From: Paradesertivirga superstes
GTDB taxonomy: Bacteria; Bacteroidota; Bacteroidia; Sphingobacteriales; Sphingobacteriaceae
Length of the DNA stretch: 64,000 bases
Assembly: GCF_037622515.1 (NCBI RefSeq)
Contig: NZ_JBBJCN010000003.1
Span: forward strand, 704,749-768,748
Direction of reading: 5' to 3'
In this document: positions 52,510-61,694 of the stretch, piece by piece
Position numbering within the stretch: the stretch's first letter is position 1
Layout of the letters: every line of letters begins with the position of its first letter
Position numbers and translations under genes: made by a program
Notes under the pieces: generated by a model
The model's input: only the letters and a program-made list of their open reading frames with translations
Database searches by the model: none
Told to the model about the DNA's origin: nothing

Positions 52510-53523
52510 ATGATGGAGAATGAACCTTTAAATCCGGAAGAAGAAATTATAAAGGATGATCAACCTGCCTATAAGGATAGATCACTGCTTTATATGGGAT
52601 TAGTACTTGCGATAATTATTGCAGTAATGGGGTATTTAACTTTATTTGTGGATGATCCTTCTAAGATTTTTGGTAAAGAAGAAGAGATCCGGCTGACGAC
52701 AGAGAATAAATCATCTCTGTTGAATGAGAGTGAATCCATGACCGAAGAGGAGGTAAGAAAATCTTTAATTAAATTTATTGAAGCATTTTACTTTGATCAG
52801 CGCCGCGGATATTTCGATCCGCCAAGTTACTTCGCTAACATAACCGAGACCTTTTATAATTACCATAACCTTACCCATAAACGCTTAAGAGAAATCTATT
52901 GGCGCCGGTTAACGGATATGGAGAATTTGAGGAGAAACTGGATTGTCTCATCGCTGGATTTTGTGCGAAGGGATTCCAGGATTATCGCCACCTACTGGAC
53001 CAAAGAAAGTTATTTAAGGCCTTCGAAAAATGAAAATTATTCTGCGTCGATAAAATATGAGTTGATTATTGACGAAACCGGCAAGATCGTTTCGTTAAGG
53101 GAAGCAGAAATTAAGAATGTTGAAATTCAAAAATTATTGCCCGATAGTTCAGCAGTTGATTTTAATCCTGAACTTCCGTCAGAGCCTTCTGCTTCCGTAA
53201 GTGATAAATTATATGATTTCAGCCTGGTTGATGTTACTCCCGAGTTTATCGGAGGCCAGAAAGAATTTGCCAGATATGTTGAAAATAATTTAAAATATCC
53301 GCAGGCAGCACGTCAGGGAAATATTCAGGGAAAAGTTTATTTATCTTTTATAGTTGAAAAAGACGGACGTTTAACGGATATTAAAATAAAGCAGGGGTTA
53401 GGCGGAGGATGTGACGAAGAGGCTATACGCTTATTAAGAAACTCTCCTAAATGGAAACCCGGGCTTCTGAAAGATGTTCCGGTACGTACTTTTTTTGTTT
53501 TGCCCGTAACATTTCAATTATAG
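52510..53523 (+). CDS. TonB-type energy transducer with extra periplasmic domain
   Basis: A 337-residue inner-membrane anchored protein. One helix (about residues 28-45, YMGLVLAIIIAVMGYL) is followed by a periplasmic region of about 180 residues with no proline-rich spacer. The C-terminal TonB domain (about 240-337) is PEFIGGQKEFARYVENNLKYPQAARQGN, then GKVYLSFIVEKDGRL and EAIRLLRNSPKWKPG. The middle region (70-200, with YFDPPSYFANITETFYNYHN) is not a known TonB spacer and may be a ligand-binding or scaffold domain. It is the last gene of the CPBP-DUF2007-cdsA operon, and no ExbBD is nearby. Confidence 0.85.
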   Translation: MMENEPLNPEEEIIKDDQPAYKDRSLLYMGLVLAIIIAVMGYLTLFVDDPSKIFGKEEEIRLTTENKSSLLNESESMTEEEVRKSLIKFIEAFYFDQRRGYFDPPSYFANITETFYNYHNLTHKRLREIYWRRLTDMENLRRNWIVSSLDFVRRDSRIIATYWTKESYLRPSKNENYSASIKYELIIDETGKIVSLREAEIKNVEIQKLLPDSSAVDFNPELPSEPSASVSDKLYDFSLVDVTPEFIGGQKEFARYVENNLKYPQAARQGNIQGKVYLSFIVEKDGRLTDIKIKQGLGGGCDEEAIRLLRNSPKWKPGLLKDVPVRTFFVLPVTFQL

Positions 53524-53559
53524 CAAAGAAAGCCTTTGTTTTTAAAGGCTTTCTTTGCT
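53522..53559. terminator. Strong bidirectional terminator
   Basis: A perfect 16-bp stem (AGCAAAGAAAGCCTTT with AAAGGCTTTCTTTGCT) closes a 6-nt loop. It begins at the stop codon of the TonB gene and faces the convergent PspC gene 12 bp further on. Confidence 0.85.
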
Positions 53560-53571
53560 GATTTTTATCTA

Positions 53572-55146
53572 TTAATTGCCGTTTCTCTTTTTTTCAAACA
53601 AGGCCTCATCCACACATTTAAGACCTTCTTCAGTCATTATCCATTCTGAGGTAGCGTTTGAATCACCATCTTCTGGCTGACACTCCCATAAATTATAATG
53701 TCTTAAACGCGACCTTAAATTTCCATCGATTCTTAGTCTCGTGTTAAGCGGCACTTTTAAATGCACATCCAGTTCCTGATCCCTGAATAATCCGTTACCA
53801 GTAAGTGTAAAGTAGTTATCAAACTGTATGATGGAATCTGTTTGACTAACTTTATATGATATGCGTTGAGCAGCCTCAAGCGCTTTCTCAAAGTTTTTGC
53901 CTCTGCCACTTAATTCTTTTACAAGTAAAAGAGTGCTATCATCGCTTCTCTCAATAAACAGATCAAAATGCTTTAATTCGTTTTGCATATCGTTTTCGCC
54001 ATAGATAACCCGGCCATCTATTTCTCCCTGTTCTATATGATATTTCAGACTATCTTCCTGTGTGAAGAATAGCTTGGGATTTAATTTCAGGGTCAAAGCA
54101 GGATATGATTTTAGTGCTGAACTTTGTTCAAATTTTGCTTCTTCCCGAAATTCAGCAGCTATTCGTGAGCCATAGTAAACACCCATTCCTAATCCTGTCA
54201 GCCAAAGAATTAACATGGCGAATGAGCCATATCTTGATATTACTTTTCGGTTAAGTATAACACGTATCGCGAATAAAATTAGTGCAATCAACGGAATTAT
54301 AAGCAGTAAAAACGCACTTAACAAAATCGACGGGCGATATTGATCATTAATTATATTGAAGGGAAATTGTTGAAACTCAGTATTATTTACAAATCCTAAG
54401 CCAAATAGAAGTGCTATTATAAGGGCGAATAGCATAAATGATCCCACTGTAATTATAACGATACCGATTACCTTGAGTGCAATTTTTAAGGCTTTTCCGA
54501 AAAAATTTACGATCTCAAGAATTGGATCGCCGCTTTTCTGAGAGGGATACTCATTATATAGTTTGGCTTCACCTTGTTTTAGAGAATCTGCTTCTTCATC
54601 AAAAGTCTTTTTAAAAGATTGAAGATTAATGGGCTCCCCCTTCATAGCCATTTTTTCCTGGCGGGTTTTTGCTGTAGGCAATACAATCCAGAGTACTATG
54701 TAGGGTATCAATCCAATTCCAGAGAGAGTAAGTAAGATGGTAAAAAGCCTCACATATTTTATTTCTATGTTAAAATAGTGGCCTAATCCGGCACAAACGC
54801 CTCCAATTATACGGTCGTCATTGTCTTTGTATAAGGTACGGGATGATTTGAGGGTCCCGGTGTTAAAAGGTTCTTCGTCATCAGTTTCAAAGTCGCTTGC
54901 TCTACCCATCTTGGCCGTAATTTCTTCAACATCCAATACTATTATAACTTGTTTATTTTGTTCAGCTAATCGATCGCTGAACATTTCGGCAAGCCTGTTT
55001 TCTATGTCGGTTACAATCTCCTCACTGTCGCTGCTGTAAGCAAAATGTCGCTTAACTTCAGTCATGTAGCTCTTTAAAATTTCGTAGGCATCCTCTTCAA
55101 TATGAAAAACTATGCCGTTTATATTTATAATAATTGTTTTATTCAT
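53572..55146 (-). CDS. PspC domain membrane protein
   Basis: A 524-residue inner-membrane protein. The N-terminal 95 residues are a soluble domain (TIIININGIVFHIEEDAYEILKSYM). The PspC domain then follows (RTLYKDNDDRIIGGVCAGLGHYFNI, about residues 103-165) with one or two helices. Three or four more helices lie at about 220-335. A C-terminal beta-rich part (about 345-520) resembles toastrack-like domains. I chose the ATG at 55146 because the longer frame would overlap the padR gene. It is co-transcribed with padR, 10 bp downstream, and probably senses or responds to envelope stress (inference). Confidence 0.85.
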   Translation of the reverse strand: MNKTIIININGIVFHIEEDAYEILKSYMTEVKRHFAYSSDSEEIVTDIENRLAEMFSDRLAEQNKQVIIVLDVEEITAKMGRASDFETDDEEPFNTGTLKSSRTLYKDNDDRIIGGVCAGLGHYFNIEIKYVRLFTILLTLSGIGLIPYIVLWIVLPTAKTRQEKMAMKGEPINLQSFKKTFDEEADSLKQGEAKLYNEYPSQKSGDPILEIVNFFGKALKIALKVIGIVIITVGSFMLFALIIALLFGLGFVNNTEFQQFPFNIINDQYRPSILLSAFLLLIIPLIALILFAIRVILNRKVISRYGSFAMLILWLTGLGMGVYYGSRIAAEFREEAKFEQSSALKSYPALTLKLNPKLFFTQEDSLKYHIEQGEIDGRVIYGENDMQNELKHFDLFIERSDDSTLLLVKELSGRGKNFEKALEAAQRISYKVSQTDSIIQFDNYFTLTGNGLFRDQELDVHLKVPLNTRLRIDGNLRSRLRHYNLWECQPEDGDSNATSEWIMTEEGLKCVDEALFEKKRNGN

Positions 55147-55156
55147 GACGATTTGG

Positions 55157-55498
55157 TTAAGGGTTAAGGGTTCTTCCTTCAATAGAAGTGTTCACTGCAA
55201 ATACAAGCTCTGTCCAGGTTTTATCGAGATGTTCAAGTACTTTTAATCCTGCATCGGTTAAGACATAATATTTCCTGGGTGGACCAGAAGTGGATTCTAC
55301 CCAATTATAGCTGAGCAATCCGTTGTTTTTTAATCGCGTAAGCAAAGGATACAAGGTCCCTTCAACTACCAGCAACCGGGCTTTTTTTAATTCGTTAATA
55401 ATATCCGAGGCATATATTTCCTTTTTGGAAATAATAGATAGGATACAATATTCCAGTATCCCTTTCCTCATTTGTGTTTGAGTGTTTTCTACAATCAT
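55157..55498 (-). CDS. PadR family transcriptional regulator
   Basis: A 113-residue winged-helix repressor. The PadR pattern is complete: ILEYCILSIISKKEIYASDIINELKKA, EGTLYPLLTRLKNNGLLSYNW, then GPPRKYYVLTDAGLKVLEHL. This size fits the short PadR group that heads PspC operons in Bacteroidota. It is the first gene of the padR-pspC operon, and a large dyad overlapping its promoter suggests autoregulation. The ligand is unknown. Confidence 0.93.
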   Translation of the reverse strand: MIVENTQTQMRKGILEYCILSIISKKEIYASDIINELKKARLLVVEGTLYPLLTRLKNNGLLSYNWVESTSGPPRKYYVLTDAGLKVLEHLDKTWTELVFAVNTSIEGRTLNP

Positions 55499-55502
55499 AA
55501 AT

Positions 55503-55510
55503 CAAATGTA
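55503..55510 (-). promoter_or_regulatory. -7 box of the padR-pspC operon
   Basis: The minus strand reads TACATTTG, matching TAnnTTTG, and ends 4 bp before the padR ATG. The message would be nearly leaderless. The padR dyad begins 5 bp further upstream, so it covers the spacer and -33 region. Confidence 0.5.
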
Positions 55511-55514
55511 AGAA

Positions 55515-55551
55515 TTTTTATAGTACCATGTATAACATAGTACTATAAAAA
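55515..55551. promoter_or_regulatory. Probable PadR operator (long dyad)
   Basis: Perfect 12-bp arms TTTTTATAGTAC (55515-55526) and GTACTATAAAAA (55540-55551) flank an inner pair ATGT (55528-55531) and ACAT (55535-55538). ATGT/ACAT half-sites are the known PadR recognition pattern. The 37-bp dyad lies 16 bp upstream of the padR ATG, next to the TACATTTG box, so bound PadR would block RNA polymerase. Confidence 0.7.
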
Positions 55552-55659
55552 GTATTTTTTACCAAATTGTTTGTATTTCAATTGATTCGCTGTTAAATAA
55601 TCATCCAATTGTATAAAAAAGTAAAATGATGAGGGAAGGTATAGGAGGTAAGAATTCTT

Positions 55660-55679
55660 ATATCACTATATTGTGATAT
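55660..55679. promoter_or_regulatory. Dyad in the region before susC
   Basis: ATATCAC (55660-55666) and GTGATAT (55673-55679) are perfect inverted repeats with a 6-bp spacer. The dyad lies about 265 bp before the SusC start, in a 444-bp gap (55499-55942) that otherwise holds the padR operator and no supported gene. It could be an operator for the susCD genes, but symmetry is the only evidence. Confidence 0.3.
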
Positions 55680-55942
55680 TCATTAATTTAAAAAGGAGAA
55701 AATATGTGTAATGAATCCGGCTTATCAGTGATCTCGGTATTTCTAACCAATCGAAATACATAGAATAGAATTTGAATTATGTCTTCGGCAAGTGAGACGA
55801 AGCAAGAAATTGTTGCAGAGTAAAACAATTTTAATTTCTTATGTATTAATACCTTATATTTTAAACTTGCAAACACTCTTTTGATTGCTTGCATTTTTCT
55901 GATAAGGCTTAACAATTAACTAATCATTAATTAAAAAAGAGT

Positions 55943-58900
55943 ATGCGAAAACTTTTATCAAGTTTGTCAATCGTGTTGCTATGGGCTACGATTGCTCTTG
56001 GGCAGGAACGGACTGTCACCGGGACGGTAACAGCTCAGGAAGATGGCTTATCCCTTCCCGGGGTAAGTGTTAAAATTAGAGGATCAGCAACCGGTACCCA
56101 AACCGGCGCGAATGGTCAGTATTCAATTAAAATTCCAGGAAATAATGCTGTTTTGGTTTTTTCTTATATAGGTTTTGCTAACCAGGAAGTAAACGTTGGT
56201 GATCGGGACGTTGTGAATGTTTCGTTAAGTGCTGACGCCCAACAACTGGGTGAGGTGGTAGTTACCGCTTTGGGGGTTAGGAAAGAAAAACGTGCATTAA
56301 CTTATGCTACTCAAACCGTTGATCCGGCAGAACTTGTGTCCTCTCGTGAAACGAACATTGTAAACGCATTAGCGGGAAAAGTTGCAGGTGTGCAAATTAA
56401 CAGCTCAGGTGGGCAGGCTGGATCATCGGCCAGAATTGTAATACGCGGCAATACATCTCTTACCGGAAATAACCAGCCATTATTTGTAATTGATGGAATT
56501 CCAATGGATAATTCGAATAATAGAGCTGTTGATCCAAATACTGAAGATCCTTTGTTTAACGGATATGGTGGAAACAGGGCTATTGACTTGGATCCGAATA
56601 TTATTGAGAATGTTACAGTACTGAAAGGGGCGAGCGCAACAGCTCTTTATGGATCCAGAGGGGCATTTGGAGTGATACAAATTACGACCAAAAAGGGTCT
56701 TAAATCAGACCGGAAGTATCCTAATGTAGCATTTTCATCCAGTGCATCATTTGACAATGCCTATACAGATGGTTATCAAACTACTTACTTACAAGGTTTG
56801 GATGGTTTTTATAGGAATGGATTACCACTTCAGTTAGGAGGATATGCAGAGAATGGGAGTGCGCCTCAAATATCTGGGAGCTGGGGACCTCATAAAGATA
56901 AAGTGAGTCAGGCTGTAATTACTGCGGTTGGAATGCCTCAAGTGATAGATCCGCGAAAGGAGTTTTACAGAACTGGGCAAACTTGGAATAACTCTATTTC
57001 AATAAGCGGCGGCGGAGAAAAATCAACGTACCTACTTTCTTATTCAAATTTGGATCAAGAAGGAATAGTAAATGGTAATAAGTTTGGCAGGAATAGCATT
57101 TTGGGAAGTTTTTCTACCCAACTGAGTCAAAAAGTTAACTCCTCAACCTCCGTTAATTACATAGCGTCAACAAACACTCGTTTTTCCGAAGGAAATGGTC
57201 AGCGCTCTTATACGTATGCGTTAAACTTCCAACCGATAAGTTTTGATGCAAAAAAAGCTTACGAACAATACGGAAATGTTGCCTGGACAGCCTCGAATAA
57301 TTTTACGACCGGATTTAATAATCCCTATTGGTTAATTAATAATAATAGTCTGCCAAGCCTTGTAGATAGAATTATCGCTTCTAACGAAACGACTCTTGAA
57401 TTTACACCCTGGTTAAAATTGACAAATCGGATTGGATTAGATACTTATACAGACGAGCAGAGAGAACGTGTAAATATTCAAACAATAAGCGTACCTCAAG
57501 GAAGAATGTATGAAGGGGTTATTAAACGTACGCAACTAAATAATGACTTGATTTTGTCAGGAAATAAAGACTTTGGTGATTGGGCGTTAACGGCTTTAAT
57601 TGGTAATAACATCAATGACAGGAGATATGCTTCAAGAACATTAAGAGGGGAAGATTTAAGTGTACCGGGTTTTTATGATATTACAGGAACTCTTTCTTCA
57701 AAATCTTTTCAATTCGATGAACGACGAAGATTAGTTGGGTTATACGGTAGTGCAAGCTTAGATTATAAAAATTATGTTTTCCTAAATGCTACTGCACGAA
57801 ACGACTGGTCGTCTACTTTGCCGAAAGGAAATAATTCCTTCTTTTATCCTTCGGTCTCTTTGGGTCTTGTGTTTACAGACGCATTAAAAATGACTGATAA
57901 TAAATATCTGTCCTTTGGAAAGCTTCGGTTGTCATATGCGCAAGCTGGTAATGACGCTGCTCCTTATTTAACAAATCCGGTTTTCATTCAATCGAATCCA
58001 AGCGATGGAACGCGTGGAAATATAAATTTCCCTTTTAGGGGAATAAACGGATTTAAGGCAAGTACGTTAGCGACGAATAACACCCTTAAACCTGAGATTG
58101 TTACTGAAGTTGAGTTTGGTACAGATTTGAGATTTTTTAAAAGTCGCTTAGGTGTAGATCTATCATTCTATAATAAGAAGAGCGAGAAACAAATATTGCA
58201 GCAGGAAGTAGCATCATCCAGCGGATTTGTTGAACGTGTTGTTAACGCTGGTTCGCTCTCTAACAGAGGCGTTGAACTGATTGTTACAGGTAGTCCAATT
58301 AAATCAAAAAATTTCAATTGGAATACCCAGATAATATATGGAAAGAATAAATTCAAGCTTGAATCTTTAGCTGAAGGAGTGGACAATATATTTCTGGCTG
58401 GATTTGAAAACCCACAAATCAGAATCGATAAAAATTATGGGTATGGCGTTATCTGGGGACTTGGATTTAAGCGCAATGAAGAAGGAAAACTTCTGGTAGA
58501 CGATGATGGTTATCCTGTAATTGCCGATGATTTAGGACCAATAGGTAATGCTACTCCTAAATGGACGGGTGGGCTTAGAAACACCTTTACTTTCAAAGGT
58601 TTGTCATTTTCCACATTATTTGACATCAGAGAAGGTGGAGATATTTTAAACATGGATTTATTCTACTCAACTTTTTATGGTACAGCCAAAGTTACTGAAC
58701 AGAGAAATACCGAATATCTTTATGAAGGTATCAAAGAGTCTGACGGGACCCCAAATACAACGCCAGTTATGAGAGATCAAAGTTACTGGAGGAATTTTTA
58801 TTCTTCATATGATGAGAATTTTATTGAAGATGGAAGCTTTATTAAATTAAGGGAGATCACGCTTAGTTATACAATACCATCATCTCTAATAAAAAGAACG

Positions 58901-59074
58901 CCATTTCAGAGTCTGGGCTTATCTATGACAGGACGAAATTTATGGATTAAATCTGACTTTAGCTTTAAAGATCCAGAGGGCAATTTACTGGGTGATACTA
59001 ATGCGCAAGGATTTTATCATGCAGTGACTCCTGGAACTAGAGGTATTACTTTTGGACTCAATGCTAAGTTTTAA
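55943..59074 (+). CDS. SusC/RagA-type TonB-dependent outer membrane transporter
   Basis: A 1043-residue outer membrane import channel. It has a signal peptide (about 1-20, ending ALGQ) and a carboxypeptidase-D regulatory-like domain (about 22-100, VTGTVTAQEDGLSLPGVSVKIRGS). The plug domain carries VVVTALGVRKEKRALTYATQ and IRGNTSLTGNNQPLFVIDGIPMDN. A 22-strand barrel ends in the C-terminal Phe typical of outer membrane proteins (TFGLNAKF). The SusD-like gene follows by 4 bp. No glycoside hydrolase, sigma/anti-sigma pair or peptidase is adjacent, so the substrate is unknown. Confidence 0.96.
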   Translation: MRKLLSSLSIVLLWATIALGQERTVTGTVTAQEDGLSLPGVSVKIRGSATGTQTGANGQYSIKIPGNNAVLVFSYIGFANQEVNVGDRDVVNVSLSADAQQLGEVVVTALGVRKEKRALTYATQTVDPAELVSSRETNIVNALAGKVAGVQINSSGGQAGSSARIVIRGNTSLTGNNQPLFVIDGIPMDNSNNRAVDPNTEDPLFNGYGGNRAIDLDPNIIENVTVLKGASATALYGSRGAFGVIQITTKKGLKSDRKYPNVAFSSSASFDNAYTDGYQTTYLQGLDGFYRNGLPLQLGGYAENGSAPQISGSWGPHKDKVSQAVITAVGMPQVIDPRKEFYRTGQTWNNSISISGGGEKSTYLLSYSNLDQEGIVNGNKFGRNSILGSFSTQLSQKVNSSTSVNYIASTNTRFSEGNGQRSYTYALNFQPISFDAKKAYEQYGNVAWTASNNFTTGFNNPYWLINNNSLPSLVDRIIASNETTLEFTPWLKLTNRIGLDTYTDEQRERVNIQTISVPQGRMYEGVIKRTQLNNDLILSGNKDFGDWALTALIGNNINDRRYASRTLRGEDLSVPGFYDITGTLSSKSFQFDERRRLVGLYGSASLDYKNYVFLNATARNDWSSTLPKGNNSFFYPSVSLGLVFTDALKMTDNKYLSFGKLRLSYAQAGNDAAPYLTNPVFIQSNPSDGTRGNINFPFRGINGFKASTLATNNTLKPEIVTEVEFGTDLRFFKSRLGVDLSFYNKKSEKQILQQEVASSSGFVERVVNAGSLSNRGVELIVTGSPIKSKNFNWNTQIIYGKNKFKLESLAEGVDNIFLAGFENPQIRIDKNYGYGVIWGLGFKRNEEGKLLVDDDGYPVIADDLGPIGNATPKWTGGLRNTFTFKGLSFSTLFDIREGGDILNMDLFYSTFYGTAKVTEQRNTEYLYEGIKESDGTPNTTPVMRDQSYWRNFYSSYDENFIEDGSFIKLREITLSYTIPSSLIKRTPFQSLGLSMTGRNLWIKSDFSFKDPEGNLLGDTNAQGFYHAVTPGTRGITFGLNAKF

Positions 59075-59078
59075 TTAA

Positions 59079-60566
59079 ATGATTATTATGAAAAGAAATT
59101 ATATAATAATTGGAGTAGTACTCTTTTTTTCATCGACCTTTTATAGCTGTAAGAAATATTTGGATATTAATGACGATCCAAATTCTCCCACTAAGGTGAC
59201 AGAGCAATTGATGTTGCCGGCAATTTTGACTACATTTTCCTTTGAGGTAGCGGGCGGACAGCCGGTAAGGACCTCGAGTTTTTGGACAAAGCACTTAGCA
59301 TATGCTGTGGCTGGGCCTCATGAGGGTAATTATCGGTTCACAGGTAATGACGCTGATAACTTCTGGCGTTATTCCTCCTATACTGATGTTATGAAGAATA
59401 GCAATAATCTTATTAGTTTGGCTAATGCGAATGGGAATTCCTCATATAGTGCTATCGCCAAAATAATTATTGCTTGGAACATGTCATATATTACGGATGC
59501 TTTTGGGGATGCTCCTCTTTCAGAGGCTTTTCAGGGAGAGCTAGGTTTATTTAAGCCTAAATATGATTCCCAGGAAGATATTTATAAAGGAATACAAACG
59601 TTGTTAGACCAAGCTATTGTTGAGGCGGGACAAAACACTGGTGCCAAACCAGGATCGGATGATGTTATTTATGGTGGTAACATGGTAACATGGCAAAAGC
59701 TTGCACGAACCTTAAAAGCCAGGTTTTATTTGCGCTTATCCAATGCTCCTGGTTATAATTCTGCAACTCAGGCAACTTTAGCTCTACAAGCGTTAGATGC
59801 CGGATCTATCACAAAAGACGATATGCCTATTTTAGAATATATCGACGAGCCAAATGCCGAAAATCCTTGGTACCAGTTTGCCATAGACGGAAAATGGAGT
59901 ACAGCACCTAAGCCATCTATCTTTTACATTGATTTTCTAAAATCTAAATCTGACCCCCGGCTTGCTGTGCAAGTTGACGCAGTTGTAAGTGGTGTCAACG
60001 CAGGAAAATATGTAGGTGTTACAAATGATGCACCTAAAACTCCCTTATCAAATTTTTCATCAATAGGGACATTTTATAGTAGTGCAGACGCGCCACAGTA
60101 TTTACTGCTTTATGCTGAAGTCCCATTTATTCGCGCAGAAGCGGAATTTTTGAAAGCAAATAAGACTGTTACTCCTAATGTTATTGCTGCATACAATGCA
60201 GGCATTACCGCTTCAATGGATATGCTCGGTATTTCCGGATCTGAAACTGCTGCTTATTTAACTGCTAATGCATTAAGCTTGGTTCCTGCAACTGCGTATG
60301 AACAAATTATGAGAGAAAAATACATTGCAAATTATCTGCAGTTTGAAGCCTATAATGATTATAGAAGGACAGGCTATCCTAATTTACCTTTAAATGCTGA
60401 ACAATATCCGGGTGAGCCCCTGGAGGTTGAACCTGAAATTAATATCATCCCCATAAGATTTCCATATCCTGCGTCGGAGAGATCTTATAATGCAGATAAT
60501 ATACCAGCTAATGTTCCTACCGCCTTCCGCGACGCTATGAAAGTGCCAGTTTGGTGGGATAATTAA
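59079..60566 (+). CDS. SusD/RagB-type substrate-binding outer membrane lipoprotein
   Basis: Surface lipoprotein of 495 residues that lids the SusC channel and binds the substrate. The N-terminal helix ends FYSCKKYLDINDDPNSPT, with the lipid-modified Cys in FYSC, and the SusD-like 2 pattern follows. TPR-type helices are seen (NLISLANANGNSSYSAIAKII, DAFGDAPLSEAF). EQIMREKYIANYLQFEAYNDYRRTGYP near the C-terminus is the typical SusD end. An ATG three codons later is an alternative start. It is coupled to susC and ends the operon with a strong terminator. Confidence 0.94.
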   Translation: MIIMKRNYIIIGVVLFFSSTFYSCKKYLDINDDPNSPTKVTEQLMLPAILTTFSFEVAGGQPVRTSSFWTKHLAYAVAGPHEGNYRFTGNDADNFWRYSSYTDVMKNSNNLISLANANGNSSYSAIAKIIIAWNMSYITDAFGDAPLSEAFQGELGLFKPKYDSQEDIYKGIQTLLDQAIVEAGQNTGAKPGSDDVIYGGNMVTWQKLARTLKARFYLRLSNAPGYNSATQATLALQALDAGSITKDDMPILEYIDEPNAENPWYQFAIDGKWSTAPKPSIFYIDFLKSKSDPRLAVQVDAVVSGVNAGKYVGVTNDAPKTPLSNFSSIGTFYSSADAPQYLLLYAEVPFIRAEAEFLKANKTVTPNVIAAYNAGITASMDMLGISGSETAAYLTANALSLVPATAYEQIMREKYIANYLQFEAYNDYRRTGYPNLPLNAEQYPGEPLEVEPEINIIPIRFPYPASERSYNADNIPANVPTAFRDAMKVPVWWDN

Positions 60567-60580
60567 AAGCAGTAGTATTT

Positions 60581-60620
60581 AAGTAAAAGACTATACTCAC
60601 TAAATAGTCTTTTACTTTTT
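60581..60620 (+). terminator. Terminator of the susCD operon
   Basis: A perfect 14-bp stem (AAGTAAAAGACTAT with ATAGTCTTTTACTT) closes a 9-nt loop and is followed by T residues, 14 bp after the SusD stop codon. It is AT-rich but long. Confidence 0.75.
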
Positions 60621-60732
60621 AACGAACATCGCCTCCCTCAATTCTTCAACCCTTTTTCCAGAAATTTGAAGGATGGATAAAAAAATAGCTTCACTTAAAT
60701 ATTGCTACTCTGCTGTACAAAAAGCGTGAGCA

Positions 60733-61641
60733 TTAATGAAAATTTAGTTTAACGGAGTTGATCTCCACGCTTAAATTTGATATCCCACCATGTATCAACG
60801 CATGGTTGTCCGCAATATGCCCCGCCGGAAATCCAAAACAAACCGGGTAATTATACTCTTTAACCTTTTCTAAAACCATTTCTTCAATACTGCTTCCAAA
60901 AGATATATCATTATCTTTCAGGTCAGTAAACCCTCCAACAATCAGCCCCTTCAACCGCGCCAGTTTTCCAGCTCGTTTTAAATTCCAAAGCATTCTGTCG
61001 ATGGAATACATGTATTCGCCAACATCTTCAATAAAAAGAATTTTACCAGCAAAATCCATTTCAGAAACAGAATGGCTCATCATTACCAATAATGTAAGAT
61101 TTCCACCGATTATCGGACCCTGAGTGCTGCCTGTTCTGTTAAGCGAATGTGACTGAATCTCATATTCCAGGGGTTCTCCGAAAAGTGCTTTTCGTAATGT
61201 TTCTAATGAAGGTTTTGTGCCATCCGGAACATTTAAGGGCATTTGGCCATGGATAGTTTGTATGTTGCACCTTTCGAAAATATGACTGTGCAGAATGGTG
61301 ATGTCGCTGAATCCGGCAATCCATTTCGGCTGCTTTCTAAATGCAGTAAAATCCAGATCATCAATAATCCGGATCGTTCCGTATCCTCCCCGGGCCGCAA
61401 TAATCGCCTTTATAGACGGATCGTCTAAAAATTTCTGAAGATCATTGCGTCTTAATTCATCCGTTCCGGCATACTGATGGTGTGACGCTGTAACTGTTTC
61501 GCCTAAAACAACTTTCAGTCCCCAGCTTTCCAGCAATTTTATGGCACTGTCAATTGGGCCGGGTAGTTTTTTAGCAGGACAAGTAATCGCAATTTTATCG
61601 CCTTTTTTAAGAAATGGAGGAGCTATGGATTGCATGTGCAT
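60733..61641 (-). CDS. LD-carboxypeptidase (peptidase S66)
   Basis: Removes the terminal D-alanine from tetrapeptides during peptidoglycan recycling. The 302-residue protein shows the N-terminal GDKIAITCPAKK, the nucleophile serine in AGFSDITILHSHI, the glutamate/histidine region in VGGFTDLKDND, and FPAGHIADNHALIHGG at the C-terminus with the catalytic His. There is no signal peptide, as in cytoplasmic members. A second ATG two codons in is an alternative start. It is divergent from metG, with 82 bp between starts. Confidence 0.93.
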   Translation of the reverse strand: MHMQSIAPPFLKKGDKIAITCPAKKLPGPIDSAIKLLESWGLKVVLGETVTASHHQYAGTDELRRNDLQKFLDDPSIKAIIAARGGYGTIRIIDDLDFTAFRKQPKWIAGFSDITILHSHIFERCNIQTIHGQMPLNVPDGTKPSLETLRKALFGEPLEYEIQSHSLNRTGSTQGPIIGGNLTLLVMMSHSVSEMDFAGKILFIEDVGEYMYSIDRMLWNLKRAGKLARLKGLIVGGFTDLKDNDISFGSSIEEMVLEKVKEYNYPVCFGFPAGHIADNHALIHGGISNLSVEINSVKLNFH

Positions 61642-61694
61642 TTTCTAAGATATGCAAATATGCAAATTTGAGTATTTGCGCAGGTACAATTGGT

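Noticed and set aside
55704..55763. A 19-codon open frame with an AAGGAG sequence just upstream
   Set aside because: The ribosome site looks good, but Bacteroidota seldom depend on one and the peptide has no leader-peptide features such as repeated regulatory codons.
55688..55915. A 75-residue minus-strand open frame before susC
   Set aside because: It is rich in Ile, Phe and Lys as expected from AT-rich noncoding DNA. It has no recognisable family and runs against the susC promoter region.
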